Shown: one piece after another, positions 59,219 through 64,000 of the stretch
Layout of the letters: every line of letters begins with the position of its first letter
How positions within the stretch are numbered: position 1 is the stretch's first letter
NCBI GenBank assembly: GCA_002360925.1
Contig: DERN01000009.1
Location: 97,681-161,680 of the forward strand
Source of the DNA: Flavobacteriaceae bacterium UBA3339
GTDB taxonomy: Bacteria; Bacteroidota; Bacteroidia; Flavobacteriales; Flavobacteriaceae
Length of the DNA stretch: 64,000 nucleotides
Reading direction: 5' to 3'
Translations under genes and position numbers: made by a program
The notes under the pieces: generated by a model
Database searches by the model: none
The model's input: the letters and a program-made list of their open reading frames with translations, nothing else
Told to the model about the DNA's origin: nothing

Positions 59219-59983
59219 ATGAAAATAGTAATATCTCCGGCAAAGTCTTTAGATTTCGAAACACAAGTGCCAACTACAATCTTTACACAACCTGTTTTCT
59301 TAAAGCAAAGCAAGGAAATTAATAATGTTTTAAAGCAAGTTTCGCCAAAAGAATTGAGTAATTTAATGAACATTTCGGATAAATTAGCCGATTTAAACTG
59401 GCAACGAAATCAAGAACGTAAGTATAAATTGACTGAATTAAATCCAAAAGTTCGTCAGGCTGTATTTGCGTTTAATGGCGATGTTTACACAGGTTTAGAT
59501 GCTTATTCGCTTTCGACGGAAAATATAGATTATTTACAAAATCATTTGCGAATTCTTTCAGGTTTGTACGGTTGTTTAAAACCTTTGGATGCGATCGAAG
59601 CTTATCGATTAGAAATGGGAATTAAACTTCCGGTTGGTGAATCGAAGGATTTATACAGTTTTTGGAAAGAAAACGTTACCAAGCTTTTAAATAAAGAGTT
59701 GAAAAAGAACGATGTCTTGATTAATTTGGCAAGTAACGAATATTTTAGCGTGATTGATAAAAAAGCATTGAAATCTAAAATTATTACACCAGAATTTAAA
59801 GATTATAAAGACGGAAAGCTAAAAATGATTAGTTTTTTTGCTAAAAAAGCGCGCGGTTTAATGGTGCGTTATATGGCAGATCTTGCAATCGAAAATCCTG
59901 AAGATTTAAAACTATTTAATGTAGAAGGTTATCGATTCGATGAAACGTTATCAACCGAAACAAAATGGGTTTTTACGAGATAA
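59219..59983 (+). CDS. yaaA: Peroxide stress protein YaaA (UPF0246)
   Basis: A 254-residue protein matching YaaA: MKIVISPAKSLDFETQVP, NLMNISDKLADLNWQRNQE, FNGDVYTGLDAYSLS, LRILSGLYGCLKPLDAIEAYRLE, NLASNEYFSVIDKK, MISFFAKKARGLMVRYM. In E. coli YaaA limits free iron under H2O2 and binds DNA. The ATG at 59219 gives the exact family start; a TTG six codons earlier is ignored. A catalase gene and a di-haem peroxidase gene elsewhere in the window share the peroxide theme. Confidence 0.96.
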   Translation: MKIVISPAKSLDFETQVPTTIFTQPVFLKQSKEINNVLKQVSPKELSNLMNISDKLADLNWQRNQERKYKLTELNPKVRQAVFAFNGDVYTGLDAYSLSTENIDYLQNHLRILSGLYGCLKPLDAIEAYRLEMGIKLPVGESKDLYSFWKENVTKLLNKELKKNDVLINLASNEYFSVIDKKALKSKIITPEFKDYKDGKLKMISFFAKKARGLMVRYMADLAIENPEDLKLFNVEGYRFDETLSTETKWVFTR

Positions 59984-60049
59984 TTCTCTTAAAAATTTTG
60001 AATTATAGATAAGTTTCAGGAATTTTGGACTTTATTACAAAAAACAAAC

Positions 60050-61549
60050 ATGACAAATACTTATTATATCAGTAATACAACGTTGAGTTTAGAAGAACTA
60101 CATCGTATATTAACTCAAAAAACTACTTTAGCTTTATCAGAAGAAGCTACTGCAAATATCGAAAAATGCAGAACGTATTTAGATCATAAAATGCAAACCG
60201 AAACCAATCCTATTTACGGAATTAATACTGGTTTTGGTTCTTTATGTAACGTGAAAATTTCGACAGGAGATTTAACGACTTTACAAGAAAACTTGATGAA
60301 ATCACACGCTTGCGGAACCGGAGACGAAGTTCCTCAGGAAATTGTGAAAATCATGTTGTTGTTAAAAATTCAGTCGTTAAGCTACGGAAATTCAGGTGTT
60401 CAGGTCGAAACAGTTCAAAGATTAATCGATTTCTATAATCACGATATTTTACCTATTGTTTATACACAAGGTTCGTTAGGCGCATCGGGCGATTTATCTC
60501 CATTAGCGCATTTGTGTTTGCCTTTAATTGGCGAAGGTGAAGTGATGATGAACGGAAAACGAATCACAGCAAAAGAAATGCTTTCTCAAATGAATTGGGA
60601 AATGATTACGTTAAAATCTAAAGAAGGTTTGGCGTTGTTGAACGGAACACAATTTATGAGTTCGTACGGAACGTATATTTTGCTAAAAACTAAAAAACTA
60701 AGCTATTTAGCCGATGTAATTGCAGCGGTTTCTTTAGAAGGTTTTGACGGAAGAATTGATCCGTTTAACAAATTAATTCATTTGGTTCGTCCACACAAAG
60801 GTCAAGTTACAACAGCTGCTTTTATGACCGAACTTTTACAAGAAAGTGAATTAATTAAACAGCCGAAAGAACATGTTCAAGATCCGTATTCGTTCCGTTG
60901 TATTCCGCAAGTTCATGGAGCTTCAAAAGATGCGATCGAATATGTAGAAAAAGTTTTTAAAACAGAAATTAATTCGGTTACCGATAATCCAAATATTTTT
61001 GTCGACGAAGATATTATTGTTTCGGGAGGAAATTTCCACGGACAACCTTTAGCTTTAGCTTTAGACTTTTTGGGAATTGCTTTGGCAGAAATTGGAAATA
61101 TTTCGGAACGCAGAACTTATCAATTAATTTCAGGATTGCGCGGATTACCTCCGTTTTTGGTTAACAATCCGGGATTAAATTCAGGTTTTATGATTCCGCA
61201 ATATACAGCAGCAAGCATTGTAAGTCAGAATAAGCAATTTGCAACTCCGGCAAGTATCGACAGTATTGTTTCGAGCAACGGACAAGAAGATCACGTAAGT
61301 ATGGGTGCAAATGCCGCAACTAAAACGTTGAAAATTGTTGATAATTTAGAACGTATTTTAGCAATCGAATTATTTAATGCAGCGCAAGCTTTAGAATTTA
61401 GACGACCTTTAAAATCAAGTCCGTTTATCGAAGAATTTGTTGCAGCTTTTAGAAAAGAGGTTTCAATGGTAGAAGATGATCGTATTTTACATTACGACAT
61501 TCTAAACAGTATTCGTTTCCTAAACAATTATTCTGTAGATTTAAAATAA
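60050..61549 (+). CDS. hutH: Histidine ammonia-lyase
   Basis: A 499-residue MIO enzyme that converts histidine to urocanate and ammonia. The MIO cofactor forms from A145-S146-G147 in GSLGASGDLSPLAHL. Further signature sequences: YGINTGFGSLCNVKI, ALLNGTQFMSSYG, YSFRCIPQVHGASKDAI, NSVTDNPNIFVDEDI and SNGQEDHVSMGANAA. Other hut genes (hutU, hutI) are not in the window. A lone HutH could also be a related aromatic amino-acid lyase, but the motifs favour histidine. A terminator directly follows. Confidence 0.93.
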   Translation: MTNTYYISNTTLSLEELHRILTQKTTLALSEEATANIEKCRTYLDHKMQTETNPIYGINTGFGSLCNVKISTGDLTTLQENLMKSHACGTGDEVPQEIVKIMLLLKIQSLSYGNSGVQVETVQRLIDFYNHDILPIVYTQGSLGASGDLSPLAHLCLPLIGEGEVMMNGKRITAKEMLSQMNWEMITLKSKEGLALLNGTQFMSSYGTYILLKTKKLSYLADVIAAVSLEGFDGRIDPFNKLIHLVRPHKGQVTTAAFMTELLQESELIKQPKEHVQDPYSFRCIPQVHGASKDAIEYVEKVFKTEINSVTDNPNIFVDEDIIVSGGNFHGQPLALALDFLGIALAEIGNISERRTYQLISGLRGLPPFLVNNPGLNSGFMIPQYTAASIVSQNKQFATPASIDSIVSSNGQEDHVSMGANAATKTLKIVDNLERILAIELFNAAQALEFRRPLKSSPFIEEFVAAFRKEVSMVEDDRILHYDILNSIRFLNNYSVDLK

Positions 61550-61555
61550 ACTAAC

Positions 61556-61590
61556 AAAATGCACTTTCTTTAGACGGAAAGTGCATTTTT
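61556..61590 (+). terminator. Terminator of hutH
   Basis: A 13-bp perfect stem (61556-61568 with 61577-61589), AAAATGCACTTTC/GAAAGTGCATTTT, 8-base loop and T-run, 6 bases after the stop. Confidence 0.88.
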
Positions 61591-61606
61591 CTTTTCATAA
61601 AATAGT

Positions 61607-61614
61607 TATCTTTG
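61607..61614 (+). promoter_or_regulatory. Putative -7 promoter box of the HD gene (TATCTTTG)
   Basis: TATCTTTG, 23 bases before a TTG start at 61638. It lies downstream of the only in-frame ATG (within the hutH terminator), so that ATG cannot be on this transcript. Confidence 0.5.
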
Positions 61615-61637
61615 TCCGTTATTTCAAAAGAAAAGTT

Positions 61638-62876
61638 TTGACAACGGAAAACAAACTAAAAATACTAAACGATCCTATTTATGGTTTTATAACCATTCCA
61701 TCTACTTTACTTTATGATTTAATCGAGCATCCGTATTTTCAGCGTTTGCGTCGAATTAAACAAATGGGATTGTCGTCTTTAGTTTATCCTGGCGCAGAAC
61801 ATACGCGCTTTCATCATGCTTTAGGTTGTATGCACATGATGCAGAAAGCGGTTCAGGTATTGTGTTTTAAAAACGTAGAAATCTCTAAACAAGAAGAAGA
61901 AGCACTTTATATTGCCATTTTGTTGCACGATATTGGTCACGGTCCTTTTTCGCATGCTATGGAAAATAGTATTGTAGAAAATGTGCAACACGAAGAAATT
62001 TCGTTGCTTTTTATGAATGCTTTGAATGAAGAGTTTGAAGGGAAATTATCGTTAGCGATCGAAATTTTTAAAGGAAATTATCATCGTAAATTTTTAATTC
62101 AATTGATTTCATCGCAAATGGATATGGATCGAATGGATTATTTAAAGCGCGATAGTTTTTATAGTGGAGTTGCAGAAGGAAATATCAATTCCGAGCGTTT
62201 AATTCAAATGATCAATGTACATAATGATTTGTTGGTTGTAGAAGAAAAAGGAATCTATTCGGTCGAAAAATTCTTGGTTGCACGCAGATTAATGTATTGG
62301 CAATGTTATTTACACAAAACAAGTGTTGGTGCCGAATTGTTATTATCTAAGATTTTAAAACGAGCAAAAGAGCTTATAACACAAGGAAAAGATCTTCCGG
62401 CAAGTGATGCGTTAAAATATTTTTTGCAGAATTCCGTTTCTAAAGAAGATTTTAACGATAAAGCTTTAAATAATTTTGCTTTGTTAGATGATGCAGATAT
62501 TTTTATAGCTTTAAAAAACTGGCAGTTTCATTCAGATAATGTTTTGTCGTTATTAAGCAGCGCTATTATAAATCGAAAACTGTTTCATGTAACTTTAGTT
62601 TCTAAAGAGGAATTTAACTCAAGGTTAAATCGTTATAAGGAGTTATGTAAAGAAAAACTTGAAGTAGAAAATAACTTATTAGATTACTTTGTTTTTGGTG
62701 ATAAACTTAAAAATCAGGCATACGATTTAAAAGCAGAACCAATCAGAATCTTTACAAAAGATCGCGGAGTTATTGATGTTTTAGAAGCTTCAGATCAATA
62801 TAATTTAAAGGCATTATCAGAGCCTGTTTATAAATACTTTATATGCTATCCAAAAAGCATACATAAAGTAGAATAA
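61638..62876 (+). CDS. HD domain phosphohydrolase, dGTPase-like, TTG start
   Basis: A 412-residue HD-domain protein. It opens NKLKILNDPIYGFITIPSTL, then HPYFQRLRRIKQMGLSSLVY, HTRFHHALGCMHMMQK with the first His, ILLHDIGHGPFSHAMENSI with the H-D pair, and SSQMDMDRMDYLKRD with the last Asp. This is the SpoT/dGTPase-like group, which cleaves nucleotides such as dGTP or (p)ppGpp-like molecules. The start is TTG at 61638 giving M-T-T-E-N; the only in-frame ATG lies upstream in the hutH terminator and before the promoter box. It precedes lpxD by 20 bases. Confidence 0.9.
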   Translation: MTTENKLKILNDPIYGFITIPSTLLYDLIEHPYFQRLRRIKQMGLSSLVYPGAEHTRFHHALGCMHMMQKAVQVLCFKNVEISKQEEEALYIAILLHDIGHGPFSHAMENSIVENVQHEEISLLFMNALNEEFEGKLSLAIEIFKGNYHRKFLIQLISSQMDMDRMDYLKRDSFYSGVAEGNINSERLIQMINVHNDLLVVEEKGIYSVEKFLVARRLMYWQCYLHKTSVGAELLLSKILKRAKELITQGKDLPASDALKYFLQNSVSKEDFNDKALNNFALLDDADIFIALKNWQFHSDNVLSLLSSAIINRKLFHVTLVSKEEFNSRLNRYKELCKEKLEVENNLLDYFVFGDKLKNQAYDLKAEPIRIFTKDRGVIDVLEASDQYNLKALSEPVYKYFICYPKSIHKVE

Positions 62877-62881
62877 TTTCA

Positions 62882-62889
62882 TATTTTTG
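62882..62889 (+). promoter_or_regulatory. Putative -7 promoter box of lpxD (TATTTTTG)
   Basis: TATTTTTG ends 7 bases before the lpxD ATG, so lpxD may be transcribed separately with a very short leader, or from the HD gene. No -33 TTG. Confidence 0.35.
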
Positions 62890-62896
62890 TATTCAA

Positions 62897-63925
62897 ATGA
62901 ATATTACGGCAGAACAAATAGCAAATATTTTAGAAGGAAATGTAATCGGCGATCCTTCAGTTGGTGTGTCTAAACTTTCGAAAATCGAAGAAGGCGAACC
63001 AGGTTCTATTACATTTTTATCGAATCCAAAGTATCACAATTATATTTATTCCACAAAAGCATCTATTGTAATTGTGAATAAATCGTTTGAACCGTTGCAT
63101 GAAGTTTCGGCAACGATGATTCAAGTTGAAGATTCTTATAAAGCTTTTACTAGAATTCTAGAATATGCGAATCAAATAAAATTGATGAAATCTGGAATTG
63201 AACAACCTTCTGTAGTTTCTGAAGGAGTTACATACGGATCTGATTTGTATTTAGGAAGTTTTTCATATATCGGAAAAAATACGAAAATCGGAAATAATGT
63301 AAAAATTTATCCGAATTCTTTTATTGGTGATAATGTAGAAATTGGAGATAATACCATTTTATTTGCAGGAGCGCGTATTTATTCAGAAAGTATTATTGGA
63401 AAGAATTGTGTTATTCATTCTGGAACAATTATCGGATCAGACGGATTTGGATTTGCTCCAAATCAAGACGGAAGTTATTCGAAAATTCCGCAAATAGGAA
63501 ATGTAATTATCGAAGATAATGTTGAAATCGGTTCTTGTACAACGGTTGATAGAGCTACTTTAGGTTCTACAATCATTAGAAAAGGAGTGAAGTTAGATAA
63601 CCAAATTCAGATTGCGCATAACGTAGAAGTTGGTGAAAATACGGTAATTGCTTCACAAACCGGAGTTGCGGGTTCGGCAAAAATTGGTAAAAATTGTATT
63701 ATTGGCGGACAAGTTGGAATTGTAGGTCATATTACAATTGGCGACAATGTTAGAATTCAGGCACAAACCGGAGTTGGACGTAGTATTAAAGATGGAGAAT
63801 CGGTACAGGGATCTCCTGCAATGGCATATAATGATTTTTCGAAATCGTATGTGTATTTCAAAAAATTACCTGTAATTGTTAAGGATTTAGAAGATTTGAA
63901 AAAATCGATCAACAAAAATATATAA
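62897..63925 (+). CDS. lpxD: UDP-3-O-(3-hydroxyacyl)glucosamine N-acyltransferase
   Basis: A 342-residue enzyme for the third step of lipid A synthesis: it adds a 3-hydroxyacyl chain to the 2-amino group of UDP-3-O-acylglucosamine in the cytoplasm. The N-terminal domain (ITAEQIANILEGNVIGDPSV, GSITFLSNPKYHNYIYSTKA) binds the uracil; then many hexapeptide repeats form the left-handed beta-helix (IGKNTKIGNNVKIYPN, IGDNVEIGDNTILFAG, SGTIIGSDGFGFAPNQDG). The catalytic His is in QIQIAHNVEVG. It is directly followed by lpxC, the preceding enzyme, as usual for Bacteroidetes. Confidence 0.96.
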   Translation: MNITAEQIANILEGNVIGDPSVGVSKLSKIEEGEPGSITFLSNPKYHNYIYSTKASIVIVNKSFEPLHEVSATMIQVEDSYKAFTRILEYANQIKLMKSGIEQPSVVSEGVTYGSDLYLGSFSYIGKNTKIGNNVKIYPNSFIGDNVEIGDNTILFAGARIYSESIIGKNCVIHSGTIIGSDGFGFAPNQDGSYSKIPQIGNVIIEDNVEIGSCTTVDRATLGSTIIRKGVKLDNQIQIAHNVEVGENTVIASQTGVAGSAKIGKNCIIGGQVGIVGHITIGDNVRIQAQTGVGRSIKDGESVQGSPAMAYNDFSKSYVYFKKLPVIVKDLEDLKKSINKNI

Positions 63926-63934
63926 GTTAAAATT

Positions 63935-64000
63935 ATGGTGAAACAGAAAACCATCGCACAAGAAATTACAATTGAAGGTGTTGGATTGCACACAGGACAA
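63935..64000 (+). CDS. lpxC: UDP-3-O-acyl-GlcNAc deacetylase LpxC (5' end only, cut by window)
   Basis: The first 22 codons encode MVKQKTIAQEITIEGVGLHT and then G-Q, the start of LpxC, whose 'GxGLHTG' segment forms part of the substrate site. In Bacteroidetes lpxC is usually fused to fabZ, which cannot be verified here because the window ends. It starts 9 bases after the lpxD stop and belongs to the same lipid A operon. Confidence 0.9.
   Translation, partial: MVKQKTIAQEITIEGVGLHTGQ

Noticed and set aside
61581..61637. ATG start giving a 19-residue N-terminal extension to the HD phosphohydrolase
   Set aside because: The ATG lies within the hutH terminator hairpin and upstream of the TATCTTTG box, and the extension has no family-like sequence.

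Overview
The window is AT-rich chromosomal DNA from a member of the Bacteroidota, almost certainly family Flavobacteriaceae. The evidence is the gene families (split transketolase, TlpA/DUF4369 lipoprotein, LTA-synthase-like sulfatase, MATE and O-antigen genes), lipoproteins and outer-membrane barrels with short AQ/SC signal peptides, few Shine-Dalgarno sequences, and repeated copies of the Bacteroidetes -7 promoter box TAnnTTTG just upstream of genes. The genus cannot be named safely. No rRNA, tRNA, insertion sequence, prophage or CRISPR array was seen. The window opens inside a glycosyltransferase gene and closes 66 bases into lpxC.

Layout. 1-6215: surface glycan genes (GT2 enzymes, a Kdo-kinase-like protein, a GT9 heptosyltransferase-like enzyme, an LTA-synthase-family membrane enzyme). 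6324-10515: dapD, then the conserved translation operon thrS-infC-rpmI-rplT. 10631-15291: a five-gene operon for a nucleotide-linked 3-amino-3,6-dideoxyhexose and its export (FemAB-like transferase, DegT aminotransferase, flippase, hexapeptide acyltransferase, FdtA-like ketoisomerase). 15273-19055: four more glycosyltransferases. 19055-26938: FtsE-like ATPase, di-haem peroxidase, PhoX-like lipoprotein, TlpA-like thioredoxin lipoprotein, DUF423 protein, transglutaminase-like protein, orphan solute-binding-like protein and a small conserved protein. 26994-38054: housekeeping and metabolic genes (SUI1, nucleoside phosphorylase, acetate/succinate CoA-transferase, MATE, META lipoprotein, pirin, MeaB, MFS, GlcD, RluE). 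38333-42959: catalase, CDF metal exporter, FecE-like ATPase, MFS. 43073-46349: the two transketolase halves with an unrelated secreted-protein gene between them. 46533-51815: large TPR protein, TonB-receptor-like barrel, Gre-like factor. 51852-56085: fabG, NhaC antiporter, and a translationally coupled regulator-methyltransferase-outer-membrane-protein operon. 56401-64000: M14 carboxypeptidase, Lrp regulator, YdjM-like hydrolase, yaaA, hutH, HD phosphohydrolase, lpxD and the start of lpxC.

How the genes work together. Much of the window builds the cell envelope: LPS core and O-antigen sugars, lipid A (lpxD, lpxC), fatty acid synthesis (fabG) and peptidoglycan precursor supply (dapD). A second theme is translation (thrS, infC, rpmI, rplT, SUI1, rluE). 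Oxidative and metal stress genes (catalase, di-haem peroxidase, yaaA, CDF) are scattered. The most unusual structures are four copies of a 15-bp palindrome, TTTACATTTGTAAAC and close variants, in the 315-bp divergent region upstream of the helix-turn-helix regulator (three of them also carry a TAnnTTTG box on the + strand and one on the - strand); the gene lodged inside the transketolase pair; and the infC gene, which has no ATG covering its conserved N-terminus.

Stretches without genes. The only one over 300 bases is 56086-56400, which holds the four palindromes and the promoter of the M14 gene. The 278-base gap 38055-38332 holds the rluE terminator, followed by AT-rich DNA in which no exact promoter box was found.
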